The position numbers were made by a program, and so were the translations under genes. The notes beneath the pieces were generated by a model, which was not told where the DNA came from, ran no database searches, and was given only the letters and a program-made list of their open reading frames with translations. Positions 43,801-59,000 of a DNA stretch of 64,000 nucleotides are shown piece by piece. The number at the start of each line of letters is the position of its first letter. The first letter of the stretch is position 1. Source of the stretch: Doris montereyensis (taxonomy: Eukaryota; Mollusca; Gastropoda; Nudibranchia; Dorididae); the NCBI GenBank assembly GCA_037039925.1, contig JAXRKP010000943.1, positions 55,001-119,000 on the forward strand, read 5' to 3'.

Positions 43801-44917
43801 ATTGATCAGAAAGTCGAACAATTTACCGGTGAAAGCTCAGCTCAAACTTTTTCCACGTCTTCCACATCGCAAGAAATAGTTGCGTCTGTCGTTGCCGCCA
43901 AAGATGCGCAGCCATCAGTCGAACACAATTCCTCAAAAACTGACGAGGCATCTGATTCGGAAACTAAAAATTTGACACCAGAGTCCGAAACGACCAGTGG
44001 AATTTATCAAAGCTCCGATTTTAATAGTCGACGAGTTTTGTCTCTAAATCGTCAGTTCTCTCAGCCCATAGGGCAGCAACCTGAAGAACACTCGTCCATA
44101 CAGCCAACTCCTTCCATGGAAGATGCTCAAACAGAAAGTCCCACTTTAGCTGATACTAGCGGCAAAACCGAAAGTGATGAGAAGGTGAAGAAAGGAGGCA
44201 ATGACTTTTCTTCGGACAAAGCCAGCCAGAACAGTTTGAGAGAGAAGATATTGGTGATTTGTTTGAGAAGGCGCGTCTTGAGGAGTCTGGCCAGTTGGAC
44301 AAGCCGAGCTCTGATCAAGATACGCAACAGCCATTGCCAGACACTGAAAAGACCTCGGACGTAAGTCAAGATTCGTTTTTGATAATTTCCCTTACACTCG
44401 CACATGGATTTTTTAAGGCTAAATTTTTTTATGTATGTGGAAATGTTGTTCTGTTTTTCAGCAAATTATTTTTTAGTGGGCAATTGGCGGGCTCTACTGG
44501 TAGGTCTGCTTAGCATAGTTAGTTTGGTTGGAAAAATGCTTTCTTTTCATAGCGATGGGTGCTGCAGAGGTCGCGGTTCAATCCCCATGGTGACCAGTAT
44601 TTTTTTACTGTCTATTCCTTGTATTTATCTTGTCTTTGTTTCTATGGGGCTTTGATATAATTTAAAATGTTATTTCCTTCCCTTTTCAATATGCCCCTTG
44701 CCTCACTGTTTACCGTACGTATAAATGGTGTCAACATTACATCATGAGCATTTCTGTCAACAACGTCCTTACTAGTCCTTACTAGTCCTTAGTTTTCATT
44801 CTAGTCCTTACTATTGCATTTTTGTTTGGGTTTTTTCCCCCTTAGTTTTCATTCTCAGTTTTCCAACAATTCAATAGGCAAGGTTTTTATGACATTTAAC
44901 TCTCCGTTTAGCTTTCC

Positions 44918-44948
<31 letters not shown>

Positions 44949-46960
44949 ATGTTCTTCCTCTTTTTAGCTTTCTCTCTCTCCCTGTCTTTCATGTTCTTCC
45001 TCTTTCTAGCTTTCCCTCTCCCCATCTCTCATGTTCTTCTTCTTTCTAGCTTTCTCTCTCTCTCTCTCCCTCCCTCCCTCTCTCCTCTCTCTCTCTCCCT
45101 CTCTCTTCTCTTTTAAGCTTTCTTAATCACTATCTCTCATGCTTTCTTAATCTATCTCTCATGTTCTTTCTCTTTCTAACTTTCTCTCTCTCTCTCTCTT
45201 GAACTCCCCAACATTTTTTGACATAACGGAACGTTCTGGTAGAGTGTTCCATTCAGCTATGGTCAGGGAGTAAATGAGAATCTGTACTTGTTTGTAGACG
45301 ATGGGTGGTGCTTTATTGATTTTGAATTTGAGGATCTCTTGGTGCATACGTTTAGTGTTATGTTGAAAATGCTTACAAAATTAGTAATTATCTGGTAGAG
45401 TATTATGTGTCGATGTTTCTTTTGTCGCTCTGCCAATGTTTGCCGTGCAAGAGTCCTTATCATTTCCTTGACAATGGCAGTGGCGAGATTAATTTTGGTT
45501 GATTTTAAGAAAGGAAGATCTCCACTTTCATACTGCGTATTGTTATCTTCATTTATTCCTTTGGTATCGATGTAAGGCCTGAAGCATAGTGGAAATCACA
45601 CCAATCAAAACCCCTTGGAATATCTGGCCACCGTTTATCAATAATACATCCTGTTTCTACTATTTTTTTCCCTTGTCAATCTCAGGAACAAGGGGCGTCA
45701 CTGATCAGATTACTCCACCGACCACGGGTGATCAGGCGGAATCAGATCCTTACCAAACCGATTCCCAGGTGGGGAGGAAAATTGATGACTTTGAAGGCGA
45801 CGGTACGAAGGAAGAGCCGGAGGTCGTGTTTTCCAGCCCCAGGGATCCCGCGGACTTTGGTGCACCAATAGACCACAGGATTCGCTTCATCATGGCCAAA
45901 GTAAGTTTGAAATAGTTCTTCTTCCTGTTCTTTTTTCAGTATTTATTGATCGACTGATCGGCTGTACAAGAAGGTTGGAAGCACTGGAGAGTTTTTGAAA
46001 GGAGTTGTAATGGAGTAACGTTTGTTCTTCTTCTGGGGGAGGGGAAGGCGGACTTGCTGGTCCAGAGGCAAGGTGTCAGCCTCTCAACCAAAAGGTTATG
46101 AGTTCAAGCCCTAACGGCTGAATTTTATAATTGTTTTACTGAATAAAAACCCACCCCACAAGTCTTGATAGGTTGATCGACTCCTAGCTCCATTGGACAA
46201 TAAGCATGAGGTCCAGTGTGCACATGGCAACACTCTGTGCATGTTAAAGATCCCTTAGCTGTTTACAAAGCAGTCCGGGTAAAATTTGAAATCCCACCAA
46301 AACCCCTAAGAACACCTTATTTGTGGATCAGATCAAATTGAATCAGAGGTCTTCTTGAGCAATAAGGTTGTATCTCCAAATTGAAAGCTTTGAGAGAAAT
46401 GATTTCAAAGCGTCTCAAGCACTGAACTTTCTGAGAGTCATTTTTGATTTGTGGGACATGTTAAGAATTGATCAATAAATTTGATTTCGCTTTCACCGTC
46501 ACACTGAGTGTCACACTGAGTATCCAATCTTCATCTGGAGATAGAGCACTGTTTTTTCCCGTACCACCAGTGGTTTCTGAAAGAAGATGAATAATCTGTT
46601 TGAAAGCATTTTTGCGAGTTGTTAAAAATACTAATATCATTATATCTAAATGTGTATTACAGGCACAACTTCCACTTTGACATGGTTTTTACATTTTATT
46701 TGGTAGAGGTCAAAGGTAATTGGACTTCAGTCTTATCTAGATGTCATTGTGGAGATAAGATCTTGACGTAGTTTAAGTACTCTATTAACATCATGTTGCT
46801 GTTGTTGCTATTATTATTTTTATCGTTAGTCATGATTTTATTATTATTACAATTGTTATAAGTATTATTGTTATTAGTATGATTATTATTATTATTATTA
46901 TTATTATTATTGTTATTGTTATTATTATTGTTATTATTATTATTACTACTATTATTATTA

Positions 46961-47048
<88 letters not shown>

Positions 47049-50000
47049 CATCACTATTACTATTATTTGTGTTACTATTATATATTTTTATGCCTCTCTA
47101 AATCATCATCATCATTAATACTATTATTGATACTATTTATGTTTTATTACTATTCTTATTATTATCATTACATCAGCTGCCGCCATCAGTCCAGTCTTTC
47201 TTGGAACAAGAACCCTTGGGATTGTCACCAACTATGGCAGTCCTTGTAACGGCCGTGACCTTTGTAACCTTTCTCCTCCTCAGTTGCTGCTCTTGCTTGG
47301 GTTCAGTAAGTTATTGGTGCCTCTCTAAATCATCATGAAATCAGATTAATTGTAAAACTCCAATAGAAATTCCTTATTATTACTGAATAGACTTACACTT
47401 TAAAGATGGTTTTTAAAGATGGCCATTTTTTGTCAATAACAGAAGATAACGGATCTAAGACCTGACAAGTCACACAATATGTTATACCTAGCCAATGGCA
47501 TCCCATTTCTACCTGACAAACCACACATGTTATATAGCCAATGGCATCCCATTTCTACCTGACAAACCACACAACATGTTATATAGCCAATGCCATCCCA
47601 TTTCTACCTGACAAAACCACAACATGTTATATAGCCAATGCCATCCCATTTCTACCTGACAAACCACACAACATGTTATATAGCCAATGCCATCCATTTC
47701 TACCTGACAAACCACACAACATGTTATATAGCCAATGCCATCCCATTTCTACCTGACAAACCACACACATGTTATATAGCCAATGCCATCCCATTTCTAC
47801 CTGACAAACCACACAACATGTTATATAGCCAATGCCATCCCATTTCTACCTGACAAACCACACAACATGTTATATAGCCAATGCCATCCCATTTCTACCT
47901 GACAAACCACACAACATGTTATATAGCCAATGCCATCCCATTTCTACACATGTTATATAGCCAAGCATCCCATTTCTACCTGACAAGTCACACATGTTAT
48001 ATAGCCAATGCCATCCCATTTCTACCTGACAAACCACACCAGTCATCCCATTTCTACCTGACAAACCACACAACATGTTATATAGCCAATGCCATCCCAT
48101 TTCTACCTGACAAACCACACAACATGTTATATAGTCAATGCCATCCCATTTCTACCTGACAAACCACACAACATGTTATATAGCCAATGCCATCCCATTT
48201 CTACCTGACAAGTCACACAACATAGCCAATGCCATCCCATTTCTACCTGACAAGCAACATGTTATATAGCCAATGCCATCCCATTTTTCTAGCCAATGAC
48301 TGACAAGTCACACAACATGTTATATAGCCAATGCCATCCCATTTCTACCTGATCCCAACCTGTCACACAACATGTTATATAGCCAATGCCATCCCATTTC
48401 TATGACAAACCACACAACATGTTATATAGCCAATGCCATCCATTTCTACCTGCATCCCATTTCTACCTGACAAGTCACACAACAATGCCATCCCATTTCT
48501 ACCTGACAAACCACACATGTTATATAGCCAATGCCATCCCATTTCTACCTGACAAGTCACAACATGTTATATAGCCAATGCCATCCCATTTCTACCTGAC
48601 AAACCACACAACATGTTATATAGCCAATGCCATCCATTTCTACCTGACAAGTCACACAACATGTTATATAGCCAATGCCATCCCATTTCTACCTGACAAG
48701 TCACAACATGTTATATAGCCAATGCCATCCCATTTCTACACACAACATGTTATATAGTCAATGCCATCCCATTTCTACCTGACAAACCACACAACATGTT
48801 ATATAGCCAATGCCATCCCATTTCTACCTGACAAACCACACAACATGTTATATAGCCAATGCCATCCCATTTCTACCTGACAAACCACACAACATGTTAT
48901 ATAGTCAGTGCCATCCCATTTCTACCTGACAAACCACACAACATGTTATATAGCCAATGCCATCCCATTTCTGACAAACCACACAACATGTTATATAGCC
49001 AGTGCCATCCCATTTCTACCTGACACAACATGTTATATAGCCAATGCCATCCCATTTCTACCTGACAAACCACACACATGTTATATAGCCAACATGTTAT
49101 ACATGTTATATAGCCAATGCCATCCCATTTCTACCTGACAAGTCACACAACATGTTATATAGCCAATGCCATCCCATTTCTACCTGACAAACCACACAAC
49201 ATGTTATATAGCCAATGCCATCCCATTTCTACCTGACATCCAACCTGACACAACATGTTATATAGCCAATGCCATCCCATTTCTACCTGACAAACCACAC
49301 AACATGTTATATAGCCAATGCCATCCCATTTCTACCTGACAAACCACACAACATGTTATATAGTCAATGCCATCCCATTTCTACCTGACAAACCACACAA
49401 CATGTTATATAGCCAATGCCATCCCATTTCTACCTGACAAACCACACCATGACAATAGCCAGTGCCATCCCATTTCTACCTGACAAGTCACACATGTTAT
49501 ATCCCATTTCTACCTGACAAACCACACAACATGTTATATAGCCAATGCCATCCCATTTCTACCTGACAAGTCACACAACATGTTATATAGCCAATGCCAT
49601 CCCATTTCTACCTGACAAGTCACACAACATGTTATATAGCCAATGGCATCCCATTTCTACCTGACAAGTCACACAACATGTTATATAGCCAATGCCATCC
49701 CATTTCTACCATGACAATGCCATCCCATTTCTACCTGACAAGTCACACAACATGTTATATAGTCAATGCCATCCCATTTCTACCTGACAAACCACACAAC
49801 ATGTTATATAGTCAATGCCATCCATTTCTATGACAAGTCACACAACATGTTATATGTGCCATCCCATTTCTACCTGACAAGTCACACAACATGTTATATA
49901 GCCAATGCCATCCCATTTCTACCTGACAAACCACACAACATGACAATGAAAGTTTCCTCCATCACCAACACCATGTTTTCTTGGACACGCATTTCGTTGA

Positions 50001-53000
50001 TTTGATTGACAACGATAAAATTAAGTTTGTTTTTGTATTGCCATCCATTTCTACCTGACAAACGATGAATTAAGATCATCGTTCATTTTATTTTCACAAC
50101 ATGCAAAACACCATGCATGGTGACGCTATGCTGTCTGGCAGGTAGAGTAAGGTTCACTTTTGTTGAATTACTCGGGTAAAACCACCCCCAGGTCCAGATA
50201 GGTAGATTGACACCTAGTCCAATCGGAGATGGACAATAAAAGGAGGTCCCTCATATGTAGGTCACAACACTCTGTGCACGGTAGGGATCCCTTGGCTGTT
50301 AACAGGGTAGTCTGGGCAAAATTAAAAATCCTACCAAAACTCCTGAGATCACCTTAGTTGTGGATGTGAGTAAAATCAAATCAACTCAAAATCTCTTTGT
50401 CATTTAGTATGCGTACAAAAACGTGCATGTAATGAACTCACTCATGTCTCATATAACGAACTGACTCATGTCTTGAACTTTATTCACAGGGTGGCAAGAA
50501 GAAAAAACTCATGGCGTCTTTAGGTAAGGCTAGCCATGGCTTTTGGCTGTTGCACTTTTTCCATTGCAGCCCCGACCAATAAGGACCATTAAGTCATTAA
50601 GGTTTAACCCGCTCATGTTATAAACGGCCTCAGGCTAGACGACCGGCCGTCTCTAGCCCGGCCAAACTGCTGCCCGTTGTTCAAGCTGGCCAACACCCGC
50701 CAGTGGGTAACACCTTCTCTTTCAACGATCGTCTGGCTCGCTAAATCTATTTTTGTTACCGTACTAAGTTTGTTTAAACGCACATTTCATCATTCTGCTT
50801 CATTTGTCTACGTTTTCTGTGTTTTCTGCCTTTTCTTTTATTTTGATCACTAATTTTGTCATAATGGACTGTTACAATAGTGACACAGAGAGAGAAGAAT
50901 CCTTTTCCAAACCATAATGGACTGTTACAATAGTGACACAGAGAGAAGAACCCTTTTCCAAACCATAATGGACTGTTACAATAGTGACACAGAGAGAAGA
51001 ACATCCTTTTCCAAACCATAATGGACTGTTACAATAGTGACACAGAGAGAAGAATCCTTTTCCAAACCATAATGGACTGTTACAATAGTGACACAGAGAG
51101 AAGAATCCTTTTCCAAACCATAATGGACTGTTACAATAGTGACACAGAGAGAGAAGAACCCTTTTCCAAACCATAATGGACTGTTACAATAGTGACACAG
51201 AGAGAGAAGAATCCTTTTCCAAACCATAATGGACTGTTACAATAATGGCATGGAGAGAGAAGAACCCTTTTCAAACCATAATGGACTGTTACAATAATGG
51301 CATGGAGAGAGCCAAAGAACCCTTTTCCAAACCATAATGGACTGTTACAATAATGACATGGAGAGAGAAGAACCCTTTTCCAAACCATAATGGACTGTTA
51401 CAATAATGACATGGAGAGAGAAGAATCTTTTTCCAAATCATAATGGACTGTTACAATAATGGCATGGAGAGAGAAGAACCCTTTTCCAAACCATAATGGA
51501 CTGTTACAATAGTGACACAGAGAGAGAAGAACCCTTTTCCAAATCATAATGGACTGTTACAATAATGACATGGAGAGAGAAGAATCCTTTTCCAAACCAT
51601 AATGGACTGTTACAATAATGACACAGACCTGACAAGAATCCTTAGTCAAACCATAATGGACTGTTACAATAAGAGAGAAGAATCCTTTTCCAAACCATAA
51701 TGGACTGTTACAATAATGACATGGAGAGAGAAGAATCCTTTTCCAAACCATAATGGACTGTTACAATAATGACATGGAGAGAAGAATCCTTTTCAAACCA
51801 TAATGGACTGTTACAAGCCAATGACATGAGAGATGAAGAACTTTTCAAATCATAATGGACTGTCACAATAATGACATGGAGAAGAATCCTTTTCCAAACC
51901 ATAATGGACTGTTACAATAATGACATGGAGAGAGAAGAATCCTTTTCCAAACCTGGACTGTTACAATAATGACATGGGGAGACAAGAATTTTTCCAAACC
52001 ATAATGGACTGTTACAATAATGACATGGAGAGAGAAGAATCCTTTTCCAAACCATAATGGACTGTTACAATAATGACACAGAGAGAGAAGAATCCTTTTC
52101 CAAACCATAATGGACTGTTACAATAATGACATGGACTGGAGAGAGAAGAATCCTTTTCCAAATGCCACCCATCAGAAACATGCATGGGAAGCTTAGAAAA
52201 TGTAATCACACTACTGCAATCAGGTTGCCGGAAAATTGAATCTAGGTCAGTGTCTTCCGGTCGGGGGAATCTACAGATTTAATGAGTTAAGGAAAAGGCG
52301 CGCTGAAAAGTTTGTATGAATTAAAATGTTTTAAAAAAAAGGAAATAAATCAATAGACACCTAAATGTCTGAATTGCTGAAGTTGAAAATTTGTGACTAC
52401 TTTTTTTGTTGTTGGTGTCAAACCATCAAGTGACTTATTACAAGAATTGTGAAATGCCGTAATGTAAATAAACGTCCTGCTTGTAGTACAGGATTTTATG
52501 CTGTTTTTTTTCTTTGTCTCAGATGTCATACAAACTTTGGAAGAAAAATTGCAATTGGCCATCAAGAGAAGGAAAACATAGAGGACGGAATTGAAGACAA
52601 CAAGACAGAGGTCAGCATATGTCTTAATCAAAAGTGTTCATAAGACAATTTGGGTTCTTTTCACAGACATGTTGTATGTAGATTTGATAAAAGTTGACAT
52701 TTAATATAATATTTTGAATACAATACATTGTGTTGTCTACATTTGCTTTTATGTAAGTAATTTTTAGTTTCCTATGAAATTTGTCAATTTTTAGTTTCCT
52801 ATGAAATTTATAAACAAGTCTTAACTTATGAAGAATATTGAGAATGTTGTAAGTGTGATTTTATGAATGATAACTTGTGTCTCATTCCTCTATAATTTTT
52901 TGATAACATTCCGTGTCTTTTGTCTACTTTTCAGAATCACCGACTGAAGGAAGAAATAGCCAAGTCAAGAGAGAAAACAACAAATATAATCAAGAACTCC

Positions 53001-56000
53001 AGACCATCAAGGTAAACAGAAGTAAAAAGTTCCTACAAAGCCATAAGGGCTCACTGTTACAATAAGGCCGGAGCTCATCCCACTTTCTATAGCGTGAAGC
53101 AGAACAGGCGACAATAATCACCTCCAACAGGCTGCTAGTCGGACGTAGGTTTTTTACCCCAAGCTAGCACTTGTACCCATGTGCACCTGAGTCGAGTGGG
53201 GAAAATTTGAGTGTTACGTGTCCATCCCAAGGAACTTAATGTCATGCTATGCTTTGCTAGGATTTGAACCCGGGACCTCATGATCCCAAGTCAGGTAGCC
53301 TAACCACTCGGCTATTGGCGCCACACTTAATCAAAAGTCAAGGTAAAAAGAGATATAATTGCTTTTGTGTTTCCCCTTGTGATAAAGATGGATTTATAGT
53401 CTATCCCTGTACACAGGTGCAAAGCTCACTGTCTATACATCAGTCACGCCCCAGCAGGACAATTTTCTTATGTCTTTCTCAACTACTCGGGAAGCACACA
53501 ATACAGAAGCTTATTAGGCGCTTCGTACTAACACTTTGACAAGATCTTTCTTTATCTATAAGTGGGTAATCATTCACATCTTAGTCAAGTGAGGAAAGCA
53601 GAGTGAAGTTACCTTTCCTAAGAGTAGATGGTGAAAAAACCCGACCCACCTGGGCCAACCAGAGTTTTTGAATTATTTGAATTAGTGCCGTCGTGGTGAA
53701 AAACCACGATAGAAGGACTGGAAGTTAGCTAGGCTCACACATCTCACTTTCTTCTCAGTCTGTGGTCTCATCAAGGCAAAGTAGTTGATAGTTACAGCAT
53801 AGGTTGGTATCAAGACGGAATTCATCTCCTCTGGTCTTGGTACTTGCTGGTCTCGAGACCGTGGTCAGATTCGAATAAAACGCCTCAAAGCCTTGTATTC
53901 GTTGGTATCGAGTAACGGCTCGAGTAGTGCGAGGCTTGTAGGACTGACTTCGCAGTTTAATAAAGAGGTGTGAAGAAATATCTTTTTTTTTCCACTACTC
54001 TGTGTGATTTCTCAAACTGTGCAAACTGTTACCATTGATGTTGCCATTGCATTCGTTTCCTCGCTTTTTGTTAAAAAATTATTTTAAAACAATGCCCTGT
54101 GATGAATTTTGAATTATTCTTTTTTGTTTAGCTTCACAATGAAACGTTGAAAAGCAAACTGACCTCTTTGGAGGACGAGATGGAGGAGCTCAAAGTAAAT
54201 GCCACTTGAAACACGGGAAATCAAGCAACAAAGTAAAAAGGTATTCATGTTTTCCAGTTGTCGGCGTTTAAATATATTTCAGTGTAAATGTTTTGTTGGC
54301 AGTTGAGAATGAAGGAAAAGGGGTATTTTGACCTTCCTTTTGTTGTCAATCAATGTCATTATTTCAAGAAAGTTTTCAATCATTGTCATTATTACAAGAA
54401 AGTTTTCAATCATTGTCATTATTCAAGAAAATTCATTGTCATTATTTCAAGAAAGTTTTCAATCATTGTCATTATTTCAAAAAGTTTTCAATCATTGTCA
54501 TTATTACAAGAAAATTTTCAATCATTGTCATTATTACAAGAAAATTTTCAATCATTGTCATTATTACAAGAAAGTTTTCAATCATTGTCATTATTTCAAG
54601 AAAGTTTTCAATCATTGTCATTATAACAAGAAATTTTCAATCATTGTCATTATTACAAGAAAGTTTTCAATCATTGTCATTATAACAAGAAAGTTTTCAA
54701 TCATTGTCATTATTACAGGAAAGTTTTCAATCATTGTCATTATTACAGGAAAGTTTTCAATCATTGTCATTATTACAAGAAAGTTTTCAATCATTGTCAT
54801 TATTACAGGAAAGTTTTCAATCATTGTCATTATTACAAGAAAGTTTTCAATCATTGTCATTATTACAAGAAAGTTTTCAATCATTGTCATTATTACAAGA
54901 AAGTTTTCAATCATTGTCATTATTACAAGAAAGTTTTCAATCATTGTCATTATTACAAGAAAGTTTTCAATCATTGTCATTATTACAAGTATTCAAAAGT
55001 TTTACAAGTTTTCAATCATTGTCATTGTTACAGGAAAGTTTTCAATCATTGTCATTATTTCAGGAAAGTTTTCAATCATTGTCATTATTACAAGAAGTTT
55101 TCAATCATTGTCATTGTTACAGGAAAGTTTTCAATAATTGTCATTATTACAGGAAAGTTTTCAATCATTGTCATTATTACAGGAAAATTTTCAATCATTG
55201 TCATTATTACAGGAAAGTTTTCAATCATTGTCATTGTTACAGGAAAGTTTTCAATCATAGTCATTGTTACAGGAAAGTTTTCAATCATTGTCATTATTAC
55301 AGGAAAGTTTTCAATCATTGTCATTATTACAGGAAAGTTTTCAATCATTGTCATTATTACAGGAAAATTTTCAATCATTGTCATTGTTACAGGCAAAAAA
55401 TTTCAATCATAGTCATTGTTACAGGTTTAAGATTTTCAATCATTGTCATTGTTACAAAATATTTGGCAATTAATTGATTTTCAATCATTGTCATTGTTAA
55501 GAAAGGTTCAATCATTGTCATTATTACATTAAGTTTTCAATCATTGGAGGTTTTCAAATGTGTTACAGGAAAGTGTGCAATCATAGTCATTGATACCTGT
55601 TCAATTTGTCATTGTTGGAAAGTTTTAAGTTTTTGATCAGACATTTGAGATGGAAAGCAAACTACTGAAATGTTTATATTTAAATAACAAATTAACACCG
55701 AAGGAAGATGGAATTAATTTTTGTTTCCCAACATATAACAACCATTTGTTCACAAAATTTTCCAATTAATTGATTGTTCAGATGTTAATTACCCAAGTCT
55801 TCATTTTGACCATTTACTCATCACAGGTTAATTTAAATGTAACATTAATTTCAAACAATGTGATTGAATTTTGCACAAATCATTGATACCTGTTGAGTTT
55901 ACCCAACAACATTTTTACCATTTTCAGACAAAAGAGATGGAGAAGCAAATTAGCTTCCAATGGACAACATTTAGCACCATTTTCCAGAACAACTGGAAAA

Positions 56001-59000
56001 GGAATTTTTTTGCCATATAACAACGATTGTACCATTTTCCACACAACTTTTGAACCTTTTTACCCAACAACGATTGTACCATTTTCCACACAACTTTTGA
56101 ACCTTTTACCCAACAACATTTAGACCATTTTCCACACAACTTTTGAACCTTTTTACCCAACAACATTTAGACCATTTTCCACACAACTTTTGAACCTTTT
56201 ACCTAACAACGATTGTACCATTTTCCACACAACTTTTGAACCTTTTTACCCAACAACATTTAGACCATTTTCCACACAACTTTTGAACCTTTTTCCCAAC
56301 AACATTTGAACCATTTTCCACACAACTTTTGAACCTTTTTACCCAACAACATTTAGACCATTTTCCACACAACTTTTGAACCTTTTTCCAAACAACATTT
56401 GACCATTTTCCACACAACTTTTGAACCTTTTTCCCAACAACATTTAGACCATTTTCCACACAACTTTTGAACCTTCTAAACCAAATGAACCATTTTCCAA
56501 ACCATTTTCCAGCACTAAACTTTTGAATCTTTTTCCAACAACATTTGAACCATTTTCCAAACAACTTTTGAACCTTTTTACCCAACAACATTTAGAACCA
56601 TTTTCCAAAACCTTTGAACCAGCTTCTAAACAATATTTGAACCATTTTCCAAACTTTTTGAACCAGCTTCTAAACAATATTTGAACCATTTTCCAAACCT
56701 TTGAAACAGCTTCTAAACAATATTTGAATCATTTTCCAAACCTTTGAACCAGCTTCTAAACAATATATGAACCATTTTCCAAACCTTTGAACCAGCTTCT
56801 AAACAATATTTGAACCATTTTCCAAACCTTTGAACCAGCTTCCAAACAATATTTGAACCATTTTCCAAAAACCTTTGAACTAGCTTCTAAACAATATTTG
56901 AACCATTTTCCAAACAACCTTTGAACCAGCTTCCAAACAATATTTGAACCATTTTCCAAACAACCTTTGAACCAGCTTCTAAACAATATTTGAACCATTT
57001 TCCAAACAACATTTGAACCAGCTTCTAAACAATATTTGAACCATTTTCCAAACAACCTTTGAACCAGCTTCCAAACAATATTTGAACCATTTTCCAAACA
57101 ACCTTTGAACCAGCTTCTAAACAATATATGAACCATTTTCCAAACCTTTGAACCAGCTTCCAAACAACATTTAAACCATTTTCCAAACAACATTTGAACC
57201 AGCTTCTAAACAATATTTGAACCATTTTCCAAACAACCTTTGAAACAGCTTCCAAACAATATTTGAACCATTTTCCAAACCTTTGAACCAGCTTCCAAAC
57301 AACATTTAAACCGTTGTCCTGTGTTTTCTCCTGCACTTAAATAGATTTATCTCTTTTCTTTTACTTGGGAACTCAGCAGTCCAGAGGTAAGGTGTCGACC
57401 TCTCAACCAAAGGTAATGGGTTTGAGCCCCGCCAACAGTTGAACAATTTTCTCGAGACTGCTCGTTAAAGGCTGAATCAAAATCAAAATCAAATCTTTCT
57501 CGCCTTGATTGTGGGCGGCGTGTTGGCAGATACTGCTGGTAGATTTTACTTCTGTCTGTTAATTCTTTCACACGTCTTTCAACTCGTTGTTTCCGTTTAA
57601 TTCACCTTGAGATCACCACATATGGTGGATAGGGTTGACTCTAGCGAAACTGATGATAAATCTTTTGTTCTTTCTCACCCAGTTGATATTTTCTAAATGT
57701 TGTTCTATTGAACACTCGAGATCACCGTAGTTGTGGATGTTGGTAAAATCCAAACCAAATCCAATTGAAATTTATTCAATGTGTAATTCTCTCTCAATGG
57801 TGTCTTTTCCTTTCATTTATTTATTTATTTGTCTTTTTTTCTTCGTTTTTTCATTTTGGTTTTGAGAAATGTCTATGTTACGTCCTTTTTCTCAATTTTC
57901 CAGCTTTCTCTGGACTTGAAACACAAAAAGAAAGAGGTAACGTCCTTGTACTCTAAGGTTGACGGCTTGCAAGAACAGATTGGACATCTGGAAACCAGCA
58001 AGGGACAGGTGAGTGTCTGAAATGATTTTAACATTCATCAATTTGCCTGTGGGCGGGTGTGGTGGCTCCTACCTCTTTCCTTTCTTCTTTCACCCTCTCA
58101 CTTGTCTTTCGTCTTGGTTTTTTTTTCTCTCCATGTTTAATTCTGTGATCACTGCATATGGTGGATGTGGTAAACATTACAAAGAAAGAAAAGTTAGGTC
58201 GACCTCACGCCAAATAAACCCAATCATAATCGGATAGCTGCTTGTAATTTATAGTAAAAAGAGATTACTGACTTCAATATAGTTGAGGTTGGGACATTAT
58301 ATTTTGTTTGTGAAAGGGACACATTCTTTCATGTCATGCAAACTTATTGGATAGAAAAGTCATTAATGGGTTGATTAATACGGGCAGTTGGGGGTGGGGG
58401 GGTGCTGGTAGGTCATACTTCTTTCCTTCTCCTCTTTCAGATATCTTTCACCATCTTATTGTTTCTTCTTAATTCACCCTGAGATCATCGTATATGGTGG
58501 TTCAACGATGGGTGCTGACGCAGAGGTCGTGGGTTCGATCCCTATGGTGGCTAGGATTTTTCTGTCTATTCCTTATATTTGTCTCGTCTTTGTTCCTATG
58601 GGGCTTTCATGTTATCTTATGTCATTACCTTCACTTCCGACATGCCCCTTGCCTCACTGTTTGTCTTTATCAACTCATGCTATATCAACTCATGTTATAT
58701 CGTTATATCAACTCATGCTATATCAACTCGTTATATCAACTCATGCTATATCAACTCATGCTATATCAACTCATGCTATATCAACTCATGCTATATCAAC
58801 TAATGCTATATCAACTCATGCTATATCAACTCATGCTATATCATGCTAATTAACTCATGCTATATCAACTCATGCTATATCAACTCGTACTATATCAACT
58901 AATGCTATATCAACTCATGCTATATCAACTCATGCTATATCAACTCATGTTATATCAACTCGTACTATATCAACTAATGCTATATCAACTCATGCTATAT

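Noticed and set aside
53262..53325. tRNA-like A and B boxes suggesting a functional tRNA gene
   Set aside because: The A and B boxes sit at the head of a repeat whose body recurs elsewhere; no intact cloverleaf with paired acceptor stem was evident, so it is a SINE head.
53690..53715. Perfect 7-bp stem hairpin TCGTGGT-GAAAA-ACCACGA
   Set aside because: Short hairpins of this size are common; no neighbouring element gives it a role.
54288..55477. 269- and 257-residue open frames
   Set aside because: Products of the 30-bp intronic minisatellite.
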